From: Conchocele bisecta
Lineage: Eukaryota > Mollusca > Bivalvia > Lucinida > Thyasiridae
Length of the DNA: 64,000 bases
Direction: 5' to 3'
Assembly: GCA_029237695.1 (NCBI GenBank)
Contig: CM055275.1
Location: forward strand, 4,590,160-4,654,159
Shown piece by piece: positions 31,616-42,989 of the stretch (positions within the stretch are counted from its first letter, which is position 1; each line of letters begins with the position of its first letter). Under the pieces are notes generated by a model that was not told the origin of the DNA, did not search any database, and worked only from the letters and a program-made list of their open reading frames with translations. Both the position numbers and the translations under genes were made by a program.

Positions 31616-31823
31616 TTATTCTGATTTCAGGGCTGAATATATAGTTTTGTTTTTGTAAATATTCAGTTCTGATTTTGGGATTCCCCCCCCCTTTTGTACA
31701 TGTACTTGAACATGTACATGTACTTGTACAGGTAATATATGGGATTTAGTACTAAACCCATTGACCCGGCCTTAAATGACCTTAGCTGTTGATAGGCCAT
31801 TAAACCCCAACAAACAAACAAAC
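31616..31823 (+). mobile_element. SINE-2, 5'-truncated, inside another SINE-2
   Basis: 208 bp with a perfect 12-bp duplication ATATTACTTTTA (31604-31615, 31824-31835). It carries an internal GTACATGTACTTGAACATGT stretch and ends (AAAC)n. Confidence 0.88.
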
Positions 31824-32103
31824 ATATTACTTTTAGGGAAGGGTCCAAGTGACTTTGGTGTGGTATGACCTGGTAGCATGTCGGGTTATTCTAATTTCAA
31901 GGCTGAATATATTTATTTCTATGTAAATATTCCGTTCTGAATTTGGGATTTCTCACCCAATGAACCGGTTGGTCCGGCCTCAAATGACCCTAGCTGCTGA
32001 TAGGCTGTTAAACACAAATAAATCGAATCAAAATGAGATATGAACCCGTACTCCCAATCGTAATTCGTTGACAAAAATACCAGTGTAGGAAACCATCAGA
32101 ATT

Positions 32104-32335
32104 ATCCAGGGGCCCGTTTCACTAAACTTTGTACGACTAAAGTGCAACAATATGATAGTCTGTGCATTTCACATTAACAATGTTTTCTTGTAAACAATTA
32201 TTGGATTTACATTTATTGAGCATATGCTGCATATGCTCAATAAATGTAAACCCATCAATTGACATTTTCAGACGATCCTAAAGTTTCACTTACGAACATT
32301 TTAGTCGTACGAAGTTTAGTGAAACGGCCCCCAGT
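32104..32335. mobile_element. Family G palindromic MITE copy 1
   Basis: CAGGGGCCCGTTTCACTAAA and the inverted TTTAGTGAAACGGCCCCC, with subterminal GTACGACTAAA / TTTAGTCGTAC. Central hairpin TTTATTGAGCATATGC / GCATATGCTCAATAAA. Confidence 0.85.
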
Positions 32336-32379
32336 GTACGAAACCAGCATAATTCATCATATTCCTACTCGGGGACTAC

Positions 32380-32660
32380 ATTATAAATGTAGTAAGATTA
32401 TTACTGATCCTACTGCTTTTAGGATGGGTCCAAGTGATTCTGGTGTGGCGAGGACCTGGCATCAGATCAGGATTATTCTGATTTCAGGGCTGAATATATA
32501 GTTTTGTTATTGTAAATATTCAGTTCTGATTTTGGGATTTTCCCCCCTTTTGTACATGTTTAAGTACTTGTACAGGTAATATATGGGATTTAGTACTAAA
32601 CCCATTGACCCGGCCTTAAATGACCTTAGCTGTTGATGCGCTGTTAAACCCCAACAAACA
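32380..32660 (+). mobile_element. SINE-2, 5'-truncated
   Basis: Body from the GTAATAGGATCC-like region through GGTGTGGCGAGGACCTGGCA to GTTAAACCCCAACAAACAAA. ACTCGGGGACT before and ACTCGGGACT after suggest the target duplication. Confidence 0.75.
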
Positions 32661-32799
32661 AACTCGGGACTGGCTTGCAAACAAGGCATGACGTACAGTT
32701 TCCGATGGAAAACCGAAGTACTACTATAGAACTATCTCAAAAGGCAATGTTCTATTGTGATCATGCTACTTACTGGTTCTAACGACTTTTGCATCCCTA

Positions 32800-33205
32800 T
32801 ACAGGGGCGGATCCAGCATTTGGGGAACGGGGGGGGGGGGTTGTCTAGTTGTAAAGGTAACTCTTGCAATCTACTCCCGTACTGTCCGTAGCTAGCTACG
32901 GACAGTAGACGGGAGTAATTGCAAGAGTTACCGTTCGCAACTAGGGGGTTGTCCTATTTTCGAGCTCCGTGGCTGAACCCCGCCCCCCCCCCCCCGCATC
33001 CCTATACAGGGGCAGATCCAGCATTTGGGGAACGAGGGGGTTATCTAGTTGTGAAGGTAACTTGCAATCTACTCCCGTACCGTCCGTAGCTAGCTACGGA
33101 CAGTACGGAGTAATTGCAAGGGTTACCGTTCGCAACTAGGGGGTTGTTATATTTTCGAGCTCCGTGGCTGAACACCCCTCCCCCTCCCAGATCCGCCTCT
33201 GCTAT
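32800..33205. mobile_element. Tandemly duplicated family K/L element
   Basis: Two 200-bp units (about 32795-32995 and 32996-33200). Each has CCCTATACAGGGGCGGATCC at its left, a hairpin (GTAACTCTTGCAATCTACTC ... centre GTAGCTAGCTAC ... inverse) and GGGGGTTGT...GAGCTCCGTGGCTGAA. A relative of the hairpin lies at 50459. Confidence 0.75.
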
Positions 33206-33390
33206 ATAGTTCTATTGGTAATGACACCTAGCAATCAAGCAATTTGATTGCCTGAGTCTGAGCTATAGCACAACTCAGCCAATCAAACTGCTTGATTTCA
33301 ACCACAATATTCGGATATTTAGAAATAAAAAATTAACACATATTGTCAAGATTAGCACAGGGCGGTGTGTAGCTCCAAATAGCTTTGATT
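33206..33390. other. Short unassigned stretch with imperfect palindrome
   Basis: CAATCAAGCAATTTGATTGC pairs loosely with CCAATCAAACTGCTTGATT around 33230-33300. Similar wording occurs near 19540-19600. Confidence 0.4.
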
Positions 33391-33455
33391 TATTGGTGTT
33401 TAACGGCCTATCAAAGGCCAAGGTCATGTAAGGCCGGGCCAACTAATATCAGACT
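33391..33455 (-). mobile_element. SINE-2 3' end
   Basis: ATTGGTGTTTAACGGCCTAT through GGTCATGTAAGGCCGGGCC is the reverse complement of the SINE-2 3' end. Confidence 0.75.
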
Positions 33456-33465
33456 AGTGTCTTTT

Positions 33466-33775
33466 GATATCAAGTTTATCAGGCAAGGCTCGGAAACGCG
33501 TAAGAATTCCGAGGCTTGTTGAGGAATTCCTACCGTTTCCGAGCCGATCCCGATAAAGTTGATATCAAAAGACAGTAGCCTGTTATTCTATTTATCCGGT
33601 AACGTTTTATGCTCGAAAATGAGCACATGTGACGTCGTTATATATGGACAGAACGCGGAATTGTTTATTATACCGACGTAATTCAGTAACGTCACGTGAC
33701 ATCATCCGACCAATGGAGCATCAGTTTTCACTTCGTTGTAACTCGGATGTTTGTATCAGGTCAATGCCGGACACA
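33466..33775. mobile_element. Family J foldback element copy 2
   Basis: GTGTCTTTTGATATCAAGTT / TTGATATCAAAAGACAGT hairpin, then TTTTATGCTCGAAAATGAGC, CATCCGACCAATGGAGCATC and TGTATCAGGTCAATGCC. Confidence 0.75.
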
Positions 33776-34142
33776 ACAATATGTTATCAGTCAGTACGTA
33801 TTCGGTCACAATACAGGAATACAGGGCAGGTTATCTGATAAAAACATACATAGATAATTTGGTTACGATCCCTCAATTATATATGTAAGTCTAGTTATTG
33901 CGCGGACAAAGAGACGGAACACAGCAATTAACAAGAGTTGTCAGAAGACAACGAAGCGCGCCCGGCGGTGCTTTATTTAAACAAATATCAAGAAGCTGTG
34001 CGAAAGAAAACAGAAATTAAAAGATATTATAACAAAGTTACCCCAATATGAACCTTTGGGGTTAACTGGGGTATGACGGTGGTGGATTTGTCACAGCATG
34101 ATAGTGAATCATTAGAGAATGGCACGTGTGAAATATCAAGAT

Positions 34143-34428
34143 TTTTTTTGTTTAGCTTATATTTAACGGCGGCACTGGCTCTTATGACCTTGCATGCCGT
34201 CTCCCAAGAATGGGAGAAAGAACGGAGGTAGAGATCTTTTGAGAGAAGCCGGTAATTCGTATTTACAGAGCAACTACGAATTATCGGTACCCATTTACAG
34301 CTGGGTGAACTGGAGCAGTGTGGATAAAGTGTCTTGCTCAAGGACACAACGCACGCCGCTAGTCAGGCTCGAACCCACGACCCTTGGATCAGTAGTCCGA
34401 CACACTAACCATACCACGGCGCTCCACA
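34143..34428 (-). mobile_element. tRNA-headed SINE with V-SINE-like core
   Basis: 286 bp on the minus strand with a perfect 12-bp duplication AAATATCAAGAT (34131-34142, 34429-34440). The head carries an A-box-like TGGTATGGTTAGTG and a B-box GGTTCGAGCC. The core TGTCCTTGAGCAAGACACTT resembles the conserved central domain of V-SINE/Deu-type SINEs. It ends in an A-rich tail. Confidence 0.88.
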
Positions 34429-34636
34429 AAATATCAAGATGTTTGGTGAAAGGAATCATTACAAATTTCCCCCAAGGTTAAGTTTTCAAATATTTGAAGA
34501 CAGACGGATAGACGCTGACTACGACGCCGGGGGTATGTCATAAGCACTCATTCCTTGGGAAGGTGCGCTAAAAATGGCCGACATGGGGATATAACATTTT
34601 GAAAATCAACAGGGTTCTTCATTTTGCAATGTGACA

Positions 34637-34874
34637 CCTGCGGACCATTTCACTATACTTCGTACGAATAAAATGTTTGTAAGTGCCAAATTATGATAGT
34701 CTGTAAATTTCACATCAACACTGTTTTCTTGTAATCGATTATTGGATTTACAGTTATTGAGCATATGCAGCATATGCTCAATAAATGTAAATCCATCAAT
34801 TGAAATTTCCAGACGATCTTAAATCTGCCCTTACGAACATTTTAGTCGTACAAAGTTTAGTGCAGCTGCCCCCT
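34637..34874. mobile_element. Family G palindromic MITE copy 2
   Basis: GACCATTTCACTATACTTCG and TACAAAGTTTAGTGCAGCTG are degraded TIRs. Central TTGAGCATATGCAGCATATG hairpin preserved. Confidence 0.75.
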
Positions 34875-34957
34875 GTATATATTTTGTTTACGATCCAGCA
34901 AGCAAAACTTGAGTTATCGCTGGACAAGAATACAGAATGTGAAAATGAACGAGAGAC

Positions 34958-35267
34958 CAGTAGCACATTTCATCAACATTGCAAAGTATACTTTAGTAGC
35001 AAAGCATACTTTGAGGGAGAAATTTTCAATTTTATGATAAATTTATTAATTTTTATTATACTGAATTTATTACATTATCACAGCCAATTTGGCTGTGATA
35101 ATGTAATAAATTCAGTATAATAATTCTGCATACTTTTAATCATGAAATATATGCATGTGTTAGTTCTATATGAAATAATGCATTTCAGGAAAAATAAATG
35201 ATTACTCCCTCAAAGTATACTTTGCTAGTAAAGTATACTTTGCAATGTTGATGAAATAGGCTACAGG
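34958..35267. mobile_element. Family I MITE copy 3
   Basis: CAGTAGCACATTTCATCAAC and GATGAAATAGGCTACAG ends. Central hairpin around CACAGCCAATTTGGCTGTG. Confidence 0.85.
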
Positions 35268-35600
35268 CAAAGCCACGAAGGCCGGATTTTCTACACGGCA
35301 CAGATAATTGGCTATTAATGTTGGTATGACCACGATTGAAAGTGACAACTGTCAGTGGCTTAAGATTGCAAAAGAAGCCGGTGTATGAAAAAACCTACAT
35401 GCAGTTGTTGCAGGCTGGCATACATGTATTAGTACAATATACGAGTGAACATCTGTGCTGCCTGTTGAGTGTTGTCCAATTTAACATTGAAAATGGCTAA
35501 GTCGATTAAGCGGAAAAAATAGGTAAAGGACGCAAACGGCAGATGATCGATGGTGGCATGTGATGGGAATCCGTTCGTTATGAAGCTGTGCAAGTATGGT
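35268..35600 (-). mobile_element. Decayed element D fragment
   Basis: Starts CAAAGCCACGAAGGCC (D terminus) and near 35485 has AACATTGAAAATGGCTAAGT and GGAAAAAATAGG. It ends with GTTATGAAGCTGTG. Heavily mutated relative to the other copies. Confidence 0.6.
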
Positions 35601-35602
35601 GG

Positions 35603-35720
35603 TTTTTGTTTGTTTGTTAGGGTTTAACGGCCTATCAACAGGCAAATCGTGATTCCTATAAGGAGGAATCCCTACCGTTAATTTACGCCGTCTCGTTCGC
35701 CCGACCACCACCCACTCCAA
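35603..35720 (-). mobile_element. SINE-2, internally deleted
   Basis: (GTTT)n then GGGTTTAACGGCCTATCAAC joined directly to the head region CTACCGTTAATTTACGCC and CGACCACCACCCACT. Confidence 0.75.
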
Positions 35721-36126
35721 ATTATGTATTCTTTTCTTTTATGTAACGGATTTTGGTGAAATATGGCGTTGTTAAGTTGCAGTTGGTGATCTCGGTAATT
35801 TGGCCCAAACTTCTGTCGTTTTTGCGGAGAATCGATTTCCGGGTTTAAATTATTCGCAAACACGACATAAGTATTGCCGAACTCCCGGGACCACCAAATG
35901 CAGCTCATGAAGACACGTTTGCTGCGCCATATTTCATCAACGTACGTTGCATATTATATTAAGGAAAATATCAAGTAATTCTTACTTTGGAATAGAATCG
36001 TCGCTATACGACAGATGAACATGTTATCAAACCTTGCAAAGCGACAGCAAACATATACATGTGTAATAAACACGCAGGTGGCAATGTCACTCTCCAGCAC
36101 TGCAAGAGCCAAAGTTTGATGAAGTA

Positions 36127-36191
36127 CAGTGAAACCTCTCTAAACCAGACACCCTGGGGTGGTGTCCGGTTTAGGGAGGTTCCACTGTCGA
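36127..36191. mobile_element. Palindromic MITE (ACAGTGGAAC ends), copy 3
   Basis: ACAGTGAAACCTCTCTAAAC and GTTTAGGGAGGTTCCACTGT around a short CACCCTGGGGTGGTGTCC loop. Confidence 0.8.
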
Positions 36192-36237
36192 TCAGACATA
36201 CGACCGTTCTGAAATGTATTGGCGTGCTTTGCAATCA

Positions 36238-36648
36238 TGTTTGTTTGTTTGCTTATTAGTGTTTAACGGCCTATCGACAGCTAAGCTAAGGTCATGTAAG
36301 GCTGGGCAAACCGGTTCGATCCCATTTTAACCTGCTGCATTGGGGGGAAAATCCCAAAATCAGAACGGAATACTTACATCGAGAACAAATATATTCAGCC
36401 CTGAAATTAGAATAACCTGACCTGGTGCATACCACACCAAAGTCACTTGGCCCCTTCCCCTAAAATAGGATTACGAATATCGTAATACTCACATTAGGGG
36501 TATAACCAGATCAGATTCAACTGTCGCATACAAAATGTCAAAGACGTAGGTGAGGGCCAAACCAGGTCTCCAATCGGGATTCCTGTAGGGATGAACCCCG
36601 ATCGTTAAATTACCCATCGCGTGCTCCCACCTGCCACCCACTTTTTGT
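36238..36648 (-). mobile_element. SINE-2 full-length copy, minus strand
   Basis: (GTTT)n tail, TAGTGTTTAACGGCCTATCG, AGAATAACCTGACCTGGTGC, GAGGGCCAAACCAGGTCTCC, GATGAACCCCGATCGTTAAA and CTCCCACCTGCCACCCACTT, all in reverse of the plus-strand copies. Confidence 0.88.
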
Positions 36649-36859
36649 AGCTATAACATATGCCGTAGTCATTATCCTTTATCCATTTAAATAGTTCTAG
36701 ACGTTTGCTTTTTGACCCCATACCCATAACAGTAAAGCTTCATATTTGTAAATACATATGCCCGTACGCAGGAATTAATTTAGGGGGGTGCGTTATCGAC
36801 GGCGTGAAGGGCTAAACATTGTTTTTTGGCACATTCACGGACAGACCTCGGCAGATTAA

Positions 36860-37099
36860 CCATTTCACCCCTAAATAACAGGAATGGATTTTGATATGTT
36901 AATTTTGCAACCCATTCCAATCATCACAAAATGATTTTGAGACCAGTCCATTTATGAACACGAGGTGTTTTTGTTCTCAAAATTATGAAAATTACTTGCA
37001 AAAAGTGCAGATCCTGATGAGACGGCTCGTCACGAGCCGGCTCATCTGGATCTACACTTTTTGCCAATACCACTATACAGGCCTGTGGTGTTGAATGGG
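36860..37099. mobile_element. TTAA-flanked foldback MITE
   Basis: TTAA at 36856-36859 and 37100-37103 next to similar inverted ends (CCATTTCACC and the inverse of GTTGAATGGG). An internal hairpin (about 36998-37067) of AAAAAGTGCAGATCCTGATG with centre GCTCGTCACGAGC. piggyBac-like by target site. Confidence 0.6.
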
Positions 37100-37103
37100 T
37101 TAA

Positions 37104-37581
37104 GGGGGGTGCGTACGCACCCGTCGCATGCTTATACATGTATTATACCTTTGGTCTAAACCAGTTAATCGAGCACATTTCTACAACTTAACTCCATTGA
37201 TCAGGAGGCCTATCAAATATGAACACCAAGGGATGTGGAATGGAGGTAAGTGAGAATTGCATCAGTAATGAATTGTAAATGAGGGTCACCTAGTTGAATT
37301 ATATATACTACTCTTGAAATAAAAACATGTAGATGCATATATGTTCAAATTGTTGCTGCAATGAGATTGAATCCATTGTACTATATTAGTTATTTTCTAT
37401 ATTCTATATGTTAAAAATTTCAGTTGATTGCAAAAGATGGAAGTCTACAGAGTTTGCTGTTTTGCAGAATGTTGCATATTTGCTCTTGCATTTTTCATTT
37501 TTTTTTACGTTTTCAGACACCCTTCGAAAAGCTAAAACTCGACATTTTGAGTTTCAGCTTTTTACGTCGCCTGAAAACGAA
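37104..37581. other. Unassigned region
   Basis: No recognised repeat or gene. AT-rich DNA with no supported coding motif. Confidence 0.35.
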
Positions 37582-39150
37582 AACAAGAGGGCCATGATGG
37601 CCCTAATTCGCTCACCTGACTCCATGAACACCAGAGGAGAATGTGACATTGAGTTCATGTGTTTTAAAAAAATTGTGGTATTTTTAGATGGCGGTCATCT
37701 TGGATTAAGCGATGACTCATTTTACCAAATCTGAAAATGCTTCACCCAAGGATCTTTACTTCCTATGAAGTTTGACCAGCATCGGCCATGTGGTTCCTGA
37801 GAAGAAGACGTTCAAAATCTTGAATAAATTGACCTTTTGGTGGCCATCATGGATGACATAATCATCCGATTCCGACAAATATTGCACCAGAGCAATCGCC
37901 TCATCGATACCTTCAATTTGATATACGACACGAGCATATTTGGTCAAAAATAAAATTTGACCCCACGGGCCACGCCCATTTTTGACCCTGGGATCACCAT
38001 TTTCACAACTTTGAAAGAGCATTGTAAATCGGTCATTCCTACCAAGTTTAGTCGAAATCCGGCCAGCGGTTCATGAGAAGAAGATTTTTTAAGAATTTAT
38101 GCTATTTTTGACGGCGGCCATCTTGGATTAGCGATGACCTCCATTTTAACAAACCTGAAAAGGCTTCACCCATGGACCATAACTTTTATGTTTGGCTACC
38201 ATGGGCCAAGCGGTTCATGTGAAGAATAATTTTGAAATCTCTAATAAAAGAACGACCGTTTGACATTTCGGCGGCCATCTTGGATAACATAACAATCCGA
38301 TTTCGACAAAAAATGTACCAGAGTGATCGCCTCGTTGATACCTTCGATTTGATATATAACGTGACCATATTCGGTCAAAAATAAAATTTGACCCACGGGC
38401 TACGCCCATTTTTGACCCCGGGGTCACCATTTTAACAAATTTGAAAGAGCATTGTACATCGATCATTCCTACCAAGTTTCGTCGAAATCCGGCTAGCGGT
38501 TCATGAGAAGAAGATTTTTTAAGAATTTATGCTATTTTTAGACGGCGGCCATCTTGGATTAGCGATGACCTCCATTTTAACAAATCTGAAAAGGCTTCAC
38601 CCATGGACCATAACTTTTAAGTTTGACTACCATGGGCCAAGCGGTTCATGTGAAGAAGAATTTTGAAATCTCTAATAAAAGAACGACCTTTTGACCTTTG
38701 GGCGGCCATCTTGGATGACATAACCATTTGATTTCGACAAAAAATACACCAGTGATCGCCTCGTTGATACCTTCAATTTGATATGACATGACCATATTCA
38801 GTCAAAAATAAAATTTGACCCCAATTTGACCCCACTGGCCACGCCCATTTTTGACCCAGGGGTCACCATTTTAACAACTTTGAAATCCGGTTGGCGGTTC
38901 TTGAGAAGATTTTTGAAGAATTTGTGCTATTTTTAGACGGCGGCCATCTTGGATTACGTAATGACGTCATTTTAACAATTTTGTAATCCCACTACCTAAG
39001 GACCATGACCATAAAGTTTAGTGACTATAGGCCCAATGGTTACCGAGGAGAAGACGTTTGAAAATGTTCACGGACGACGACGACGGACGATGATGGACGA
39101 CGGACACATTGCGGTAACAATAGCTCACATGAGCTTCGCTCAGGTGAGCT
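37582..39150 (-). mobile_element. Element R with 430-bp internal repeat
   Basis: On the minus strand the 5' end is the hairpin AGCTCACCTGAGCGAAGCTC / ATGTGAGCT (39121-39150). Near the 3' end GGTGAGCG recurs, then a hairpin (GGGCCATCATGGCCC) and the terminus TCTTGTTTT. The core repeats about every 430 bp (GTCAAAAATAAAATTTGACC at about 37943, 38373 and 38803), with CGGCGGCCATCTTGGAT and CCTACCAAGTTTAGTCGAAA blocks. Long open stretches inside are not genes. Confidence 0.8.
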
Positions 39151-39328
39151 AAACAAAGACATACATAAATGAGAAAACTTAATACATTCCTTTTTTGCAA
39201 TAAACTGAATTAAACTAAAAATATGTCATTTTGTCGCAATCAATGGAACACCGACGTTGCTGATCAATAGCTTGCATCAAACAAACTTTAACGAATCAGC
39301 AACGTTCCACGACGTCACAGTCCACTCA

Positions 39329-39775
39329 GCGCTCCAGATAAGATGCGTATTGGCGTATTTTACGCACTGAATTTAGCAGAATACGCATTGACAGCGCTCC
39401 AGATAAGCTTTGTGTCTAAAGCGTACTACACCCCCTGATTTCAAAATCATTGCGTATTTTACTTTTACAAATGGATTATTGATTTTCTTCAATACTAACT
39501 ACAGATAACAAATAATAACAAAATATAAAAAAATTAAACATTCACTTATTTGAGCTGCAAAAAGCAAACACTGTTTGCTTTTTGCATCTCAACTAAGTGA
39601 AATTTCCACTTTATGACAGTATTTTCACTACTTGGTAAGTTCACTACTCAATTTGAAAATCAATGCGTATTTTCACATTGTTGTGCGTATTGTGTACTTC
39701 CACTTTTGATAATCAATGCGTATTCAGCTAAAATAATTGAGTAAAATACACCAATACGCACCTTATCTGGAGCGT
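39329..39775. mobile_element. MITE family A copy 3 with a partial tandem copy
   Basis: GCGCTCCAGATAAG occurs at 39330 and again at about 39394. The second copy is full length and ends CTTATCTGGAGCG near 39774. The first is a 64-bp left-end remnant. Confidence 0.75.
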
Positions 39776-39784
39776 GGTAAATCT

Positions 39785-40158
39785 TTATCTGGATACCCCC
39801 AGAAATGTGAAAATGTGAAATGTGAAATGTGAAAATACGCATTGGTTTTCAAATTGAGTAGAGAAAATACTGTAATAAAGTTGAAAATTCACTCCGTTTT
39901 GCAGCTCAACTAAGTAGCTTTTCAACTTTATTACAGTATACATAAGTAAATAAGTAATAATACACTCAAATAAGTATATGTTTAAATTTGTTTTATGTGT
40001 TTTTATCATTTGTTCCCTATTTAATAACGAAGAAAATCAATAATCCATTTGTGAAAAAAATATGCATTTAATTTTAAATCGGGGGGGGGGGGGTGGGGGG
40101 GGGTGGGGGGGGGGGGGGGGGGTACAATAATCTTTAGACACACAAATTATCGTGAGCT
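39785..40158. mobile_element. MITE family A copy 4 with G-run
   Basis: Interior of family A (AATACGCATTGGTTTTCAAA, hairpin AGTTGAAAATTCACT / AGCTTTTCAACTTTATTAC) ending TTATCGTGAGCTCTG. It contains an almost pure G tract of 42 bases. Confidence 0.65.
40081..40122 (+). repeat. Homopolymeric G tract (potential G-quadruplex)
   Basis: 42 bases of G with two T interruptions, in the position where other family A copies have a short run such as GGGGGTGT or CCCCCTGATTTC. Extreme expansion, or an assembly artefact. Confidence 0.8.
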
Positions 40159-42989
40159 CTGTAGCCTATTTTACCAATAAAGTAAAGTATACTTTGAGGG
40201 AGTAATCATTTCTTTTTCCTGCAATGCATTATTTCATATAGAACTAATGACTGCATATATTTGATGATTAAAAGTATGCAGAATTATTATACTGAATTTT
40301 TTAACAATTCAGTATAATAACGAGGCAAAGCCACGAAGGCCAGTTTTTTTCCAACGTATGCCAAAATGCCGACGATATCGCACTTTCTGCAAGCGGGTGC
40401 GACAATGATGATAAACACCCATGTGAAGTATCAAGGTGCAGAGATATAGTACACGAAAAAACTTTAACAAAAAAATTCAAAGTAATTTGACCTTGACATT
40501 GGGCACAGGGGCCGCACGGTTGGGGGTTAGAATGAAAATATAGATGATGATAAACACCCATGTGAAGTTTCAAGGTAATGGGCGAAGCAGTTGCAGAGAT
40601 ATAGTATAACAAAAAACTTTTAACCAAAAAACTTTAACCAGACGTACGTTAAAAATGGCTAAGTCAATTACGTAGAAATAATAGGTGAAGGTAAAAAAAA
40701 TGGTCACAAGTTGGATAGTTTTATGTGGTAGGCACCCCTTGGTTATGAAGCTGTGAAAGTTTGGTGGTCCTAGGTGGTACAGTACCAAAGAAATGGACTT
40801 AAACACGAAAACTTAACATTGTAAACGCGAAAACTTAACATTGAAAATGGCTAAGTCGACTGTGCGGAAAAAATGGGTCAAGTTAAAAAAAAAAGTAACA
40901 TGTTGGATAGTAATATGTGGTGGGCACCCCTTGATTATGAAGCTGTGAAAGTTTGGTAATAACATTGTAAACGCGAAAACTTAACATTGAAAATGGCTAA
41001 GTCGACTGCGCGGAAAAAATGGGTCAAGTTAAAAACAAGAAACGAGGCAAAGCCACGAAGGCCAGGTTTTTTCCAAGCATAGAAACTTGGATAACATAAT
41101 TATACCCACTTTTTGTAGACTAGATGGCCGTGGCCTGCATGTCGCGCCTTGGGGCGAGGCATGGACACTAAAAAAATAGATATAGTAGATGGAACTAGAT
41201 TTGTCAGTAAGCGGGGGCTTACGGAATACCCCCCCGCGTCAGCCCGGACCTAGAATGAATTCCAGCTCGCATACTATCATTTTCAGATAAAAGACTATGT
41301 CAGCACATATGGAGAGTGCGATGGTGGTTCCAGTTGAAAAAAAGCAAACTAGACATTCTAAGTCCGTGACCTTGACCCCTGGCATAAATGGGGGTCGTAG
41401 GTTTGTTGCAGAATGACGTATGAGTGTCGGGCCGGGTAAAATATCACTGCATTCCGCAAAGGGAAAGAGAAGTTATATTAAGGAAATTTACATTTGTTAA
41501 GTTTTAGTTTTTTTCTAAGTTTATAAGTCCGTGACCTTGAGCCCTGGCATAAATGGGGGTCGTAGGTTTGTTGCAGAATGATGTATGAGTGTCAGAGAAG
41601 GGGTGGGTAAAATATGAAAGATTTCCGCAAAGGGAAAGAGAAGTTAAAAGGAAATTTACAAGTGTTAAGTTTTCGTTTTTTTCTAAGTTTCTATGTCCGT
41701 GACCTTGACCCCTTGCATAAATGGGGGTCGTAGGTTTGTTGCAGAATGATGTATGAGTGTCAGAGAAGGGGCGGGTAAAATATGAAATATTTCCGCAAAG
41801 GGAAAAAGAAGTTAAAAGGAAATTTACAATTGTTAAGTTTTGTGACGGACGGAAACACGGACGGACAAGCTGACTCCAGTATACCCCCCCCACAACTTTG
41901 TTGCGGGGGGGGGGGGGGGGGGGGTATAAAAACTTTAACAAAAAAAAATTCAACCGGACACACGGACGTACGGACGGACATATGCCAAAATGCCGACGAT
42001 ATCGCGCTTTCCGCAAGCGGGTGCGACAATGATGATAAACACCCATGTGAAGTATCAAGGTAATGGGTGAAGCAGTTGCAGAGATGTACATTGTAGTACA
42101 CGAAAAAACTTTAACAAAAAAATTCAAAGTAATTTGACCTTGACATTGGGCACAGGGGCCGCACGGTTGGGGGTTAGAATGAAAATATGGATGATGATAA
42201 ACACCCATGTGAAGTTTCAAGGTAATGGGCGAAGCAGTTGCAGAGCTATAGTATAACGAAACACTTTTAACCAAAAAAATTAACCAGACGTACGTTAAAA
42301 AGTTAACGTTGAAAATGGCTATAAGTCAATTACGTAGAAATAATAGGTGAAGGTAAAAAAAATGGTCACATGTTGGATAGTTGTATGTGGTAGGCACCCC
42401 TTGGTTATGAAGCTGTGAAAGTTTGGTGGTCCTAGGTGGTACAGTACCAAAGAAATGGACTTAAACACGAAAATTTAACATTGTAAACGCGAAAACTTAA
42501 CATTGAAAATGGCTAAGTCGACTGCGTGGAAAAAATGGGTCAAGTTAAAAAAAAGTAACATGTTGGATAGTGATATGTGGTGGGCACCCCTTGATTATGA
42601 AGCTGTGAAAGTTTGATGGTCCTAGGTGGTACAGTACCAAAGAAATGGACTTAAACACGAAAACTTAACATACTAAACGCGAAAACTTAACATTGAAAAT
42701 GGCTAAGTCGACTGCGCTGAAAAAATGGGTCAAGTTAAAAAACAAGAGCTGTAGGAGAACAGCATAGCTCGACTACGAGGGTTGTCGATGTACACATAAC
42801 TTGACAAAGAAGGTGGTTGCGGCCTACATAAAAACCTTAACCAAGGTTGACTAAAAACATTAACCAAGGGAAACTAGAAATGTGGCCTGTCGGCACACGA
42901 ATACCCCCACTGGCAGCCAAAGAAAACGAGGCATTTTTGATTATAAGCCATTTAGCCGAGCGTTTAGGTTTCAAACGCATCAAGTCTGT

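Larger units (their letters stand above)
30642..32025 (+). mobile_element. SINE-2 host of a four-component nest
   Basis: Pieces of one SINE-2: head 30642-30700, 31177-31195, 31512-31615 and 31824-32025. They are interrupted by SINE-1 (30701-31164 plus duplication), family I MITE (31196-31511) and a truncated second SINE-2 (31616-31823). Joined in order, the pieces follow the uninterrupted copies at 30053 and 21876. Confidence 0.8.

Noticed and set aside
34360..34428. Functional tRNA gene on the minus strand
   Set aside because: A- and B-boxes are present but the segment is the head of a SINE with core, A-rich tail and target duplication.
37408..38475. Frames across the start of element R
   Set aside because: The frame runs from unrelated sequence through the element R terminus and into its 430-bp repeat.
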